From JANTGF01 sp963750735 (lineage in GTDB: Bacteria; Bacteroidota; Bacteroidia; Bacteroidales; VadinHA17): a DNA stretch of 64,000 bases. Location of the stretch: positions 186,001-250,000 of the forward strand of contig CAVVRY010000002.1 in assembly GCA_963750735.1 (NCBI GenBank). The letters run 5' to 3'. The translations under genes were made by a program, and so were the position numbers. Within the stretch, counting starts at the first letter, position 1; each line of letters begins with the position of its first letter. Positions 41,080-50,140 of the stretch are shown one piece after another. The notes beneath the pieces are model-generated. The model did no database searches, had not been told where the DNA came from, and worked only from the letters and a program-made list of their open reading frames with translations.

Positions 41080-42003
41080 TTATTTACTGGATTTAAATAT
41101 TGACGGGAAAAACCTTGGGACTTTTTTCTGGTAATTTTTGTAATCAGGGTATTTTCCGGAAGATATATTTTCACTTAAATTAGAACTACCGAAAAATAAT
41201 AAAATCAGCAACAGGCTTCCTACAATCGACCAGTTTATCCAATTCCCAGTGGCAGCAACGCTAAATAAATAAAAGACAATCCATATTGCCAATTCTGCTG
41301 AATAATTAGGATGACGTACTATTCCCCAGAGACCCTTTTGCAAAAATCCTTCTTCATACATTCCAGAAAGGTTTTCTCCATTATTTAGCTGTCTATATTT
41401 TTCATTCTGAAATGTCCATTGTTGATGATCAGCAATAGTTTCCAGAACCACAAAAAGGATGAAAACAGCGGCTAGTAAATAATCCAACCAGGAAAGGGGA
41501 GATCCATCCATACTTTTAACTATTGGCAGGGTAAAAAGCATGATTAAACCCATCTGGTAAAGAGAAATGAAAAAGAAATTAAATGCTACCCATTTCCAGG
41601 GAGCCTGGAATTCAGGCTTAGACTTAACAACTGCCCAGCGGTAATCTTCTTCGCCTTCCCAGAATTTTAATGAATACCCTCCACGCCGGGAAAAATTATA
41701 AGTTAGTCGCAAACCCCAGATAGTAACCAATACCGACATTAAGACCATTCTACTTTCAAAACCTGAATTCCAACAAACTACCCATACATATACTATGGGT
41801 ATCAAACTCCATAGCTTATCCACCTGACTGTAGTTTTTACTTATTGTACTTATTAGGAAGCAGGCCAGGGCAGCTATTAGATAAATGCTTACAACTTGCG
41901 TAAGAGCTGCCTTTTGCTCTAAAGTAATTGGGTCATCAAAAGAAAAGGCTAGAATAGGTACAACAATCAGGGTGAAAATGAGTAACAATACAAGCTTCCA
42001 CAT
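41080..42003 (-). CDS. DUF1295 integral membrane protein (steroid 5-alpha-reductase-like)
   Basis: 307 residues with about seven hydrophobic segments. The C-terminal catalytic-like part shows EKYRQLNN, GLWGIVRHPNYSAELAIW and a closing YPDYKNYQKKVPRFFP, the signature of the isoprenylcysteine methyltransferase/5-alpha-reductase superfamily, in which the R-H-P-N-Y motif lines the cofactor site. The reaction in bacteria is not known. It is the first gene of a two-gene operon with the phosphoesterase. Confidence 0.88.
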   Translation of the reverse strand: MWKLVLLLIFTLIVVPILAFSFDDPITLEQKAALTQVVSIYLIAALACFLISTISKNYSQVDKLWSLIPIVYVWVVCWNSGFESRMVLMSVLVTIWGLRLTYNFSRRGGYSLKFWEGEEDYRWAVVKSKPEFQAPWKWVAFNFFFISLYQMGLIMLFTLPIVKSMDGSPLSWLDYLLAAVFILFVVLETIADHQQWTFQNEKYRQLNNGENLSGMYEEGFLQKGLWGIVRHPNYSAELAIWIVFYLFSVAATGNWINWSIVGSLLLILLFFGSSNLSENISSGKYPDYKNYQKKVPRFFPSIFKSSK

Positions 42004-42239
42004 AATTCAATGCTTAAGGGTTAATAAAATAGTCAATTGGTAAACTTTCAAACTCCCTGCAGGGAAATCGGAACAAATATAAAATATATCTGAATAAGGT
42101 TTTAAGTATATTTAAAAAATAAGAAAAGGCAGGGATCTTCTCGTAGAAATTGCAACTTTTATTAAGCCTGGGACTTTGTGGGGTTAATTTAACCAATTAA
42201 TTGATGGTTTGTCCGATAGGAACAGTCAGTCACTTTTTC

Positions 42240-42247
42240 TATATTTG
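42240..42247 (+). promoter_or_regulatory. Candidate -7 element before the sugar cluster
   Basis: TATATTTG fits TAnnTTTG and lies 38 bp before the DUF1080 start codon. No TTTG at the normal -33 spacing is present, so the call is weak. Confidence 0.3.
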
Positions 42248-42285
42248 TTTACTGCTAAATACTTTATTACTTAAAAATTAAACCC

Positions 42286-43099
42286 ATGAAAAGACCTGTT
42301 TTTGCTATTTTAATTCTACTTGTAATTATTTTATTCTCTAATGCTTTTACTCCAGCTAAGAATAAATGGAAAATGCTTTTTAACGGTAAGGATCTTGATG
42401 GATGGGAAATATTTGTTGGACCAAAAGAAAAAGACGGAGAGCCCTTGGGATTGAATAATGATCCAATGGGGATTTTCTCTATTGTTGATCTTGAAGGTGA
42501 AAAAGTTCTGCGTATTTCCGGTGAAATTAATGCTTCAATTGCCACAAAGGAAGAGTACGAAAATTATCACCTGGTAATGGAGTATAAATGGGGAGAAAAG
42601 CTCTATACAAAGTATAATTCAGGTCTTGCTTTATCACAGTTATGGCGATTTTGGGGCAGGTCTTGGTGTTTGGATGAGCTCGCATGAATTTCAACTTTTT
42701 ACCGGTAATGTTGGTGACTCTTACAGGATGGGAGATACCTGGTGTGAAATTCCGGCTGTAATAAACAGCGATGGAAAATATGAGTTTACAAGGGGGGCAA
42801 AAAGCATTAAATCTGTTCCTAAAACAAAATCGGTTATTGTTGGTAAAGACAAAGACTACGAAAATCCTAAAGGCGAATGGAACACAGTAGAATTGTATTG
42901 TCATGGAAGAACCTCGGTTCATATTGTTAATGGTGAGGTAAATATGATGAACTTCAATTCAGCAAAATTTTTTGACAATGGGTCATTTGAGCCCCTCACC
43001 AGTGGGAAAATTCAGCTTCAATCAGAAGGAGGCGAAATGTTTGTAAGAAATATGAAAATAAGGCCCATTAAGCAAATTCCAGGAGAGGTAATTGAATAA
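42286..43099 (+). CDS. DUF1080 protein, 3-keto-disaccharide hydrolase type, secreted (one frameshift)
   Basis: About 270 residues with a signal peptide (FAILILLVIILFSNAFT). The concanavalin-like beta sandwich of this family begins KMLFNGKDLDGWEIF and continues IVDLEGEKVLRISGE, YHLVMEYKWGEK, then in the next frame YGDFGAGLGVWMSSHEFQLF and GEWNTVELYCHG, ending with GKIQLQSEGGEMFVRNMKIRPI. These are the classic DUF1080 motifs. The break is near 42625, where one base seems to be missing. The family cleaves 3-keto-glycosides. First gene of the plus-strand sugar cluster. Confidence 0.88.
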
Positions 43100-43115
43100 A
43101 TATTAAATTTTTAAT

Positions 43116-45515
43116 ATGAAATTATCCCATTTCGGGTTTCTCAAGATTGTTCTACTTCTAATTGTTATTGCTTCGTGTAAAAATACTGCTGAAGAAGAAG
43201 TACTTGGCCCTATTGAGCCTGTACCATTTACTTCAGTTAAGCTTACTGATCAGTTTTGGGCTCCACGAATAAAACGAAATCACGAGGTAACCATTCCAAT
43301 AGCAATCAGCCAGTCTGAGTTAACCGGGCGAATAAAAAATTTTAAAATCGCTGGAGGAATCGAAACGGGCGATTTTTGTTCTCAGTATCCATTTGACGAT
43401 TCTGATATATATAAAATTATTGAGGGTGCCTCCTATTCCCTTCAGACCTTCCCTGATCCTGCACTTGAGGCAACCATTGACTCATTGATATATTTTATTC
43501 AAATTGCTCAGGAAGAAGATGGATACCTTTATACCTACCGAAGCATTATGGGAGATGATTCTCATCCGTGGGTTGGAAAACGTTGGGAGAAAACACATCT
43601 TCTAAGCCATGAACTCTATAATCTGGGTCATATGTATGAAGCTGCTGTGGCTCACTTCCAGGCAACAGGGAAAAGAAGTCTGCTTGATATAGCCCTGAAG
43701 TCAGCAAACCTTGTGTATGACGAATTTGGATGGGATAAAATTGAGAATTATCCAGGTCATCAGGAAATTGAAATTGGTCTGGCAAAACTTTACCGGCTTA
43801 CCGGGGAAGAAAAATACCTGGAACTTGCCAAGTTTTTCCTCGATGTTAGAGGGAACGGAGAGGATTACAACCAGTCAAATTTGCCAGTTTTGGAACAAAA
43901 AGAGGCTGTTGGGCATGCCGTTCGTGCGGCTTATATGTATACAGGAATGGCTGATGTGGCTACTTTAACAAATAACAGTGAATACCTGGATGCAATTACT
44001 AAAATTTGGGAAGATATTGTTTATACTAAAATTTATATAACTGGCGGAATAGGTGCCTCCGGTGGAAATGAAGGATTCGCTGAAGCATATAACCTGCCAA
44101 ATCTTACTGCTTACTGTGAAACCTGTGCTTCCATTGCAAATGTATTTTGGAATCACAGGATGTTTTTGAATGCTGGCGAGGCAAAATATATTGATGTTCT
44201 GGAACGAACACTCTATAATGCTTTACTTTCAGGAGTTGCCCTAAGTGGAGATCGTTTCTTCTATCCAAATAAACTTGAATCCTATGGCCATGATGAGCGC
44301 AAAGAATGGTTTGGTTGTGCCTGTTGCCCTTCAAACATTTGCCGGTTTATTCCCTCGGTTCCGGGTTATGTTTATGGCAAGAAATCGGATCAATTATATG
44401 TAAATCTTTATGTAGATAATACAGCAAATATTCAAATTAATAATAAACAATTGGAGGTCATTCAGAGTACCAGTTATCCATGGGATGGAAATATCAGTAT
44501 TAAACTAAATCCTGAGGAAAAGCAATCATTTAAGTTGTTTCTGCGTATTCCGGGTTGGGCCCAAAATGAAGTAATTGCAAGTGATCTGTACCATTTCAGT
44601 GATATTTCAGATGAAAAAATCCAGCTAAGTGTAAATGGGAAAAAACTTAAACCAGAGATAAAAAATGGATACATTGGATTAGAAAGAAATTGGAAAAAAG
44701 GAGATGTGGTTGAGTTGATTCTCCCAATGCCTGTCAGAAAAGTTATTTCAAATGAGGCCATTGTGGAAAATAAGGATAAGGTTGCTTTTCAGAGAGGGCC
44801 ACTTGTATTTTGTGCAGAAGGAATAGACAATAAAAATGGAAATGTGATGAACCTGGTTGCAGATTCAAATACTCCAACAGAAACAGACTTTGAAAACAAT
44901 CTTTTAAATGGGGCACAGGTGATTCAAATTATGGCAAAAAGTGCCAGCTATAATCTGGATAAAGAAGTTGAACTTAGTGATGGGGAAGAAAAATTATTAA
45001 TTCCCTATCATCTTTGGGCAAACAGGGAACCATCAGAAATGATAGTTTGGATACCCACAACCATTGAAGCAAGCCACCCCACCCCTGCACCAACAATAGC
45101 TTACAGAAGTACAGTCAGCGGTTCTCACCCCACATCCAACATGGATTGTTTAAAAGATCAAATGCCAATACAACATTCAAATGATCATAGCATACCATAT
45201 TACCACTGGTGGCCCAGAAACAATCAATTAGAATGGTTACAGTATGATTTTGAAAAACCTGAGACAATTTCTCATGCAAAAGTATACTGGTTTGATGACC
45301 GGCCTGATGGTGGATGTCGAATTCCTGAATCATGGAAACTGTTATACTATGAGGGTGATGTATGGAAACCGGTAAATCTTATTGGAGACTATACCATTAA
45401 ACGAAATAATTGGGATGAGGTGGAATTTGAACCTGTACAAACAACCGCACTGAAACTTCAGGTTCAATTAAGCAAGGAATTTTCAAGTGGTATTTATGAA
45501 TGGGAGGTCTGGTAA
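43116..45515 (+). CDS. GH127/GH146-type beta-L-arabinofuranosidase (DUF1680), lipoprotein
   Basis: 799 residues, uninterrupted. The signal ends VIASC, a lipobox. The (alpha/alpha)6 barrel contains GHMYEAAVAHFQATGK and YITGGIGASGGNEGF. The active site shows the family zinc-thiolate set: Glu and Cys in AYCETCASIANV and two Cys in FGCACCPSNICR, one being the nucleophile. The C-terminal 150 residues carry a beta domain with FDDRPDGGCRIPESWKLLYY, a discoidin-like pattern. It removes arabinofuranose (or a related sugar) from polysaccharide side chains. It sits 16 bp after DUF1080. Confidence 0.93.
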   Translation: MKLSHFGFLKIVLLLIVIASCKNTAEEEVLGPIEPVPFTSVKLTDQFWAPRIKRNHEVTIPIAISQSELTGRIKNFKIAGGIETGDFCSQYPFDDSDIYKIIEGASYSLQTFPDPALEATIDSLIYFIQIAQEEDGYLYTYRSIMGDDSHPWVGKRWEKTHLLSHELYNLGHMYEAAVAHFQATGKRSLLDIALKSANLVYDEFGWDKIENYPGHQEIEIGLAKLYRLTGEEKYLELAKFFLDVRGNGEDYNQSNLPVLEQKEAVGHAVRAAYMYTGMADVATLTNNSEYLDAITKIWEDIVYTKIYITGGIGASGGNEGFAEAYNLPNLTAYCETCASIANVFWNHRMFLNAGEAKYIDVLERTLYNALLSGVALSGDRFFYPNKLESYGHDERKEWFGCACCPSNICRFIPSVPGYVYGKKSDQLYVNLYVDNTANIQINNKQLEVIQSTSYPWDGNISIKLNPEEKQSFKLFLRIPGWAQNEVIASDLYHFSDISDEKIQLSVNGKKLKPEIKNGYIGLERNWKKGDVVELILPMPVRKVISNEAIVENKDKVAFQRGPLVFCAEGIDNKNGNVMNLVADSNTPTETDFENNLLNGAQVIQIMAKSASYNLDKEVELSDGEEKLLIPYHLWANREPSEMIVWIPTTIEASHPTPAPTIAYRSTVSGSHPTSNMDCLKDQMPIQHSNDHSIPYYHWWPRNNQLEWLQYDFEKPETISHAKVYWFDDRPDGGCRIPESWKLLYYEGDVWKPVNLIGDYTIKRNNWDEVEFEPVQTTALKLQVQLSKEFSSGIYEWEVW

Positions 45516-45586
45516 TAAAACCACTTGCATTAATGTTTATAATCAGTCACTTATAGAAGATTCTTATAAATAATTGCCAAAATATC

Positions 45587-46411
45587 ATGATAAAACTTGG
45601 AGTAAACATGGAGTTTGTTCGCCACCATGACAAGCCATTTGAATGGGGTGTGGAAAAAGCCAAAGAGATAGGTTATGAATATATTGAGCCAATGGTGCAT
45701 ATGGGGCGGGAGTTGCTTAGTGAAGCTGGTTATTTTCATTCTATTTCCATGTACGATGATCCTCTGATGATAAAAGAAATTTGCGACAAAAATGGAATAA
45801 AGATCTCCGGATTATCAGCACATACACCCCTTTGCAAGCCGGAAATAAGCGTTGAATATCTGAAAATGGCCATTCGTTTTGCCGCAGACCTGGGTGCCCC
45901 GGTAGTAAATACCGATGAGGGGCCTAAACCAAAATGGACATCCAGGGAGATGGACTATAGCCTTATGAAATATACGCTTACTGAAGGAGCTAAGGTCGCT
46001 GAAAGACATGGTGTTATTATAGGTCTGGAGCAACATCAGCAATACAGTAAAACACCGGAGGGTTTAAAAAGTATTTATGAATTGGTTAAATCCCCTGCTA
46101 TTGGTATCAACTTTGATACAGGCAATGCCTACCTGGGTGGAGGTGGAGATATTTATAACTGGTTGGAAGGTGTCATGGATAATCTGGTTCATCTGCATGC
46201 CAAAGATATAAGTATTCAGCAAAGTAAAGATGAACGTGGCAAAGTAACCGGAACACCCGTAGGTTGTGCCTGTGGTGAGGGTGTTGTAGACTGGAAACGA
46301 GTCATAGACATTGTAAAAAGTACGGACAGAGATATTGTATTCAGTGTGGAATGTGGAACAGTTCCTGATGCCATTAAGAGCTTTGAAACACTCTCAGGAC
46401 TATTGAAATAA
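45587..46411 (+). CDS. Sugar phosphate isomerase/epimerase (AP-endonuclease-like TIM barrel)
   Basis: 274 residues, cytoplasmic (no signal). The fold is recognised from INFDTGNAYLGGGG, LVHLHAKDIS and FSVECGTVPDA, which provide metal-ligand Glu, Asp, His and Glu residues, and from GLEQHQQYSKTPEG. Relatives epimerise or isomerise keto-sugars, and some act as 3-keto-sugar lyases. The gene lies 71 bp after GH127 and 11 bp before ThuA, inside one likely transcription unit. The exact substrate is not identifiable. Confidence 0.87.
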   Translation: MIKLGVNMEFVRHHDKPFEWGVEKAKEIGYEYIEPMVHMGRELLSEAGYFHSISMYDDPLMIKEICDKNGIKISGLSAHTPLCKPEISVEYLKMAIRFAADLGAPVVNTDEGPKPKWTSREMDYSLMKYTLTEGAKVAERHGVIIGLEQHQQYSKTPEGLKSIYELVKSPAIGINFDTGNAYLGGGGDIYNWLEGVMDNLVHLHAKDISIQQSKDERGKVTGTPVGCACGEGVVDWKRVIDIVKSTDRDIVFSVECGTVPDAIKSFETLSGLLK

Positions 46412-46422
46412 AATAGGAATCA

Positions 46423-47236
46423 ATGAAAAGGCTCCTTCTCTTCATTGCAATTATAGTTTTTATTTTAGGCTGTAAGCCATCGAATAATGATTCACAGCAG
46501 ATCCGATTGTTGATAGTAAGCGGTAGCAATAATCATGAATGGCAGGAAACGACTCCATTTTTGGAAAGAATGTTTAGCCGTACAGGAATGTTTGAGGTGC
46601 ACATTACAAATCAGCCTGATACATTAACTTTTACAGTTCTCCAAAAGTATAATGCAGTTCTTAGCAACTGGAATTCCTGGCCGGAAAATGATGTTAGATG
46701 GCCAGGTTGAAGTTGAAAACGGACTTTTAAAATTTGTGGAAGAGGGAGGAGGCCTTGTGTTTTTTCATTCATCCACATCGGCTTTTTATGAGTGGCCTGA
46801 ATTTAAGAATATTTCAACAGGTGCCTGGGTGGAAAAGACATGGCATGGAAAAAACAGCCCGGTAGAAGTAGTGATTGAAAATCATGAACATCCTATTACA
46901 AAAGGGCTCTCAGGCTTTTACATTTTTGATGAATTATGGATTGAAGCAGAGAAGAACAGTAAATTTAAGATCCTTGGAAGCGCCATAAATAAGGAGGCAT
47001 TGGAAAAGGGATATGAAAAACAATCTGCCATTCTAATATCGGAATATGGTAAGGGCAGAATATTCCATACATTGCTGGGGCACGATGTAAAAGCAATGCG
47101 CAATACTGGTTTTCAAACTCTTCTATTGCGAGGAACGGAATGGGCAGCTACATCAAAAGTAAGCATACCTATTCCTTTTGAGCTTAAACAGCCAGATCTT
47201 GGAAAAGAATCTCAATATTCATGGCGTAGAAAATGA
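46423..47236 (+). CDS. ThuA-domain protein, lipoprotein (one frameshift)
   Basis: About 270 residues. The signal ends FILGC, a lipobox. The ThuA (trehalose utilisation, class I amidotransferase-like) fold is visible: IRLLIVSGSNNHEWQETTPF, YNAVLSNWNSWP, EEGGGLVFFHSS, and EVVIENHEHPITKGL, HTLLGHDVKAM. The frame breaks at 46707-46708, where removing one T gives RWPGEVENGLLKFVEEGG. ThuA-type proteins work in keto-sugar catabolism. The last 59 bases overlap the next gene in another frame, and the two may form one protein if a further indel is assumed. Confidence 0.83.
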
Positions 47237-48107
47237 TTCAGTCTATGCCTTACTCAAAAATAATGAGATTTTATGGCAATTTAACTTTAATACTAAGTTC
47301 GGAAAGCCATTTTTCCATCCCATCTATGTAAATAAGAACAGAATTACCTGCCTGAGCCCCGATGACCATATCTGGCACCTGGGTCAATGGTTTTCCTGGA
47401 AATATATAAATGGTAAAAATTATTGGGAGTATATTGGGAAATCTTATAATTCAGAGGGCATAACAGACATAAAAAAAGTCAAGCTGCTGAAAAACGCAGA
47501 TTATTCAGCAGAGATTTCTATGTGGATAGAATACCATCCGCCCAACGAAGAAACAATATTAAAGGAGCTTAGAATCATACGAATTTCTCCCCCACAGGGT
47601 GATGGAAGCCTTATTATGGATTATGAATTAAATTTTGAAGCCATCGCCGATGAGGTTGATCTGAACCGGACACCCATTCTGGGAGAACCCGATGGCCAAT
47701 CCTGGGGAGGATATTCTGGTTTGTCGATTCGGTTTAATCAGGATTTGATGAATCCAGAATTTATATCAAGCTTTGGCGAGAACAAGGATGTGAATGGAAA
47801 AGCAGGTGATTGGTTGTATATGGGCTTTCGGGGTCTCGATGGAAAAAGGATTGGTTCGGCTATAATGATTTCAAATGATACCAGAAGAAAAGGGGAGACA
47901 TGGTATTCAGTAAATGATCCTGCACAGCCATTTTATTATTTTAGCCCGGCTTATTTATATCTTGCACCAAGGCTTTTAAAACAAGGGGAGAACATTGAAC
48001 TGAAGTATAGGATTCTTCATTTTGAAGGGAAAGCATCGTACGATAATCTTAGTAATGAATATAATAAGTATATAAATCATGAAAACAACCAGCCAAACAA
48101 ATTTTAG
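47178..48107 (+). CDS. PmoA family protein (DUF6807)
   Basis: Up to 309 residues. Family motifs: GKPFFHPIYVNKN, SPDDHIWHLGQWFSWKYI, NYWEYIG, and GRGYSGLS-like GGYSGLSIRF, with WYSVNDPAQPFYYFSPAYL near the end. The start is uncertain: the frame opens with a TTG at 47178 inside the ThuA gene, and no ATG suits. It could be fused to ThuA, or translated by coupling. Despite its name the family has no proven methane-related role; it travels with sugar oxidoreductases, as here. Confidence 0.8.
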   Translation: MSLNSQILEKNLNIHGVENDSVYALLKNNEILWQFNFNTKFGKPFFHPIYVNKNRITCLSPDDHIWHLGQWFSWKYINGKNYWEYIGKSYNSEGITDIKKVKLLKNADYSAEISMWIEYHPPNEETILKELRIIRISPPQGDGSLIMDYELNFEAIADEVDLNRTPILGEPDGQSWGGYSGLSIRFNQDLMNPEFISSFGENKDVNGKAGDWLYMGFRGLDGKRIGSAIMISNDTRRKGETWYSVNDPAQPFYYFSPAYLYLAPRLLKQGENIELKYRILHFEGKASYDNLSNEYNKYINHENNQPNKF

Positions 48108-49449
48108 TCGTAGGGATTTTGTGAAAAAATCAGCTTTTGGAGTTGGTGGTGCTTTACTTGCACCAACAATATTACATTCCTGCGTAAATTCTACCAGCGC
48201 AAATAGTATAGTAAATGTAGGACACATTGGAGTCGGCTCAAGAGGATGGGGTGAACTAAAGGATTATTTCTTGCACCTTGAATCTTTGCGCTCCATTGCA
48301 ATTTCTGATGTATGGGAGGAAAGAAGGCTTAAAGGGGCAAATTACATTAATTTATATTACAAAGAAAAGGGACTGAATGCACCAGAATGTATTCCATACC
48401 TTGATTTTGAGGAAATACTTCAACGTGACGATATAGACGCAGTGCATATTACCACTCCTGATCACTGGCATGTTCCGGCAGCCATAAAAGCTGCCCGGGC
48501 AGGCAAGCATATTATGTTGGCAAAACCACTCGGATTAAGCTATCCAAATTATTTAATTCTTGAAAAAGAACTCAAAAAAAACAATGTAAGATTTCATTAT
48601 GGTACTCAGCAGAGATCCATGAAGCACATGATGCTGGGGATTGAAATGATAAAAGAGGGAAAGATAGGCGAGATTGAACGTGCGGAGGTATGGGCTCCCG
48701 GCAAAAACCCTGTAAATTCACCAATATGTAATGAGGTTCCTGTACCTGAAGGATTTGATTTTGATAGATGGACCGGTCCTGCCCCATTGAACTCATTTTG
48801 CCCTGATCGGGTAACTAATAATAGCTCCTGGTTTCAATATGATTATAGTATCGGATTCCTTGGTGGCTGGGGAGCACATCCACTTGATATTCTGGTTTGG
48901 GGTATAAAGGACAAGGTCAATGGAATTTATTCTTGCGAAGGAACAGGTAAGTATTGGGATGAGGGAGGAATGTATAACAATATTTTCTCCTGGGATTTGA
49001 ATTATAAATATAAAACTGGTTTGGAACTTCATTTTGCCAGCACTGATATAGCATCTCAATCTTTTTTGAACCATCGCGAAATAAAAGAAGGCAATGGAAC
49101 TACTTTCTATGGATCAAAAGGGTGGATCTCATTAAGCAGGTCTTCCGCACAATCAGATATTCCGGAAATAAATAAAAAGCTGAATGATTTTCCGAAAAAT
49201 GAAAAAACCTGGATTTTAAGTGAGGAAAATACAATGGGACAATTATTTGTAGATGTTGTTACCGGAAAATCAGAGGAAACCTGCCCTCTCGATGAGGCAA
49301 TTATTTCTGATACTATCAGCCATATAGGAGATATAGCTATAAGGACAAACCGAAACGTTTCCTGGAATCCGGATAAGGGGGAGGTTATTAATGACCCAGA
49401 AGCAAATAATCTGTATATAAGAAAGATGAGAGAACCTTATGCCGTTTAA
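48079..49449 (+). CDS. Gfo/Idh/MocA family oxidoreductase, Tat-exported
   Basis: NAD(P)-dependent sugar oxidoreductase, 456 residues. The N-terminus NFSRRDFVKKSAFGVGGALL is a twin-arginine signal. The Rossmann domain follows (VGHIGVGSRGWG), then HITTPDHWHVPAAI and the conserved AGKHIMLAKPLGLS. The C-terminal domain contains SIGFLGGWGAHPLDILVWG with the catalytic His. Periplasmic Gfo/Idh proteins with tightly held cofactor can act as glycoside 3-dehydrogenases. It overlaps the PmoA gene by 29 bp, so translation is coupled. Last gene of the sugar cluster. Confidence 0.93.
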   Translation: MKTTSQTNFSRRDFVKKSAFGVGGALLAPTILHSCVNSTSANSIVNVGHIGVGSRGWGELKDYFLHLESLRSIAISDVWEERRLKGANYINLYYKEKGLNAPECIPYLDFEEILQRDDIDAVHITTPDHWHVPAAIKAARAGKHIMLAKPLGLSYPNYLILEKELKKNNVRFHYGTQQRSMKHMMLGIEMIKEGKIGEIERAEVWAPGKNPVNSPICNEVPVPEGFDFDRWTGPAPLNSFCPDRVTNNSSWFQYDYSIGFLGGWGAHPLDILVWGIKDKVNGIYSCEGTGKYWDEGGMYNNIFSWDLNYKYKTGLELHFASTDIASQSFLNHREIKEGNGTTFYGSKGWISLSRSSAQSDIPEINKKLNDFPKNEKTWILSEENTMGQLFVDVVTGKSEETCPLDEAIISDTISHIGDIAIRTNRNVSWNPDKGEVINDPEANNLYIRKMREPYAV

Positions 49450-49515
49450 AGTAAATCGCATACCGGAGGTTCATTGATTTATATCCATACAAATTCTGAT
49501 TTTTTCCGATAATAA

Positions 49516-49546
49516 TTTGCAAAATAAAAAGCAAGTTGTATTTTTG
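49516..49546 (+). promoter_or_regulatory. Promoter of the TetR gene
   Basis: TTTG at 49516-49519, a 19-bp spacer, and TATTTTTG at 49539-49546: an exact match to the Bacteroidota housekeeping promoter TTTG-N19-TAnnTTTG. The operator palindrome starts 1 bp later. Confidence 0.85.
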
Positions 49547-49547
49547 C

Positions 49548-49563
49548 AAGTGATTACTCACTT
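49548..49563. promoter_or_regulatory. Operator palindrome, probable TetR autoregulatory site
   Basis: A perfect 6-bp inverted repeat (AAGTGA/TCACTT) around TTAC, just downstream of the -7 element and 8 bp before the TetR start codon. It shares the core GTGAGTA (on the minus strand) with the site at 50113. Confidence 0.65.
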
Positions 49564-49570
49564 TAATATC

Positions 49571-50092
49571 ATGACAGAAAAAAAAGAAAAAATACTGCAA
49601 TCTGCATTGGAATTATTTGCGAAAGAAGGTTATACAGCCACATCTACAAGCAAAGTGGCCAAGCATGCCGGGGTAAGTGAAGGATTGATATTCCGCCATT
49701 TTTGTAATAAGGAAGGCTTGCTTCATGCTATTTTGGAAGAAGGAGAGAACAAATTGAAGACCTTATTTGTTGATATAGTTATGGAGACTGATCCAAAAAA
49801 GGTGATAAGAAGGACCATTGAAATGACTGGTAACATTGATAAATCGGACTATGACTTCTGGAAACTGCAGTTCAAGCTTAAGTGGGAGTTGGAAATAAGT
49901 GGGGATAAAAAAATGGAACCCATAAAAATGGCATTAACCAATGCATTCAGGAAATTAAACTATGAATCACCAGAATTAGAAGCCAACTTACTTTTACTTT
50001 TAAATGAAGGATTGGGCTCTGCTGTCCTAAAAGGTTCTGATTTGGATGCTGATGAAATAATCAAATTTATATTGAAAAAATACAATCTTTAA
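49571..50092 (+). CDS. TetR/AcrR family transcriptional regulator
   Basis: 173 residues from the ATG at 49571; an upstream TTG would place 18 residues on top of the promoter. The HTH is EKILQSALELFAKEGYTATSTSKVAKHAGVSEGLIFRHF with the typical family end F-x-x-KEGLL. The C-terminal ligand domain is variable. The operator-like palindromes before its own start and before the next gene argue for autorepression and control of the SDR operon. The ligand is unknown. Confidence 0.92.
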   Translation: MTEKKEKILQSALELFAKEGYTATSTSKVAKHAGVSEGLIFRHFCNKEGLLHAILEEGENKLKTLFVDIVMETDPKKVIRRTIEMTGNIDKSDYDFWKLQFKLKWELEISGDKKMEPIKMALTNAFRKLNYESPELEANLLLLLNEGLGSAVLKGSDLDADEIIKFILKKYNL

Positions 50093-50112
50093 AAAAATTT
50101 ATTAAATATAGC

Positions 50113-50124
50113 GAGTAAGTACTC
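50113..50124. promoter_or_regulatory. Second operator-like palindrome before the SDR operon
   Basis: GAGTA and TACTC flank a 2-bp centre; with flanks it shares GTGAGTA with the upstream site. It lies 16 bp before the SDR start codon, in the position expected for repression. Confidence 0.6.
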
Positions 50125-50140
50125 ACATAAATACTATAAA

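Noticed and set aside
21929..49449. Classical polysaccharide utilisation locus with SusC/SusD
   Set aside because: Searched by eye for TonB-dependent receptor plugs and SusD motifs and found none; the enzymes are grouped but the defining pair is missing.
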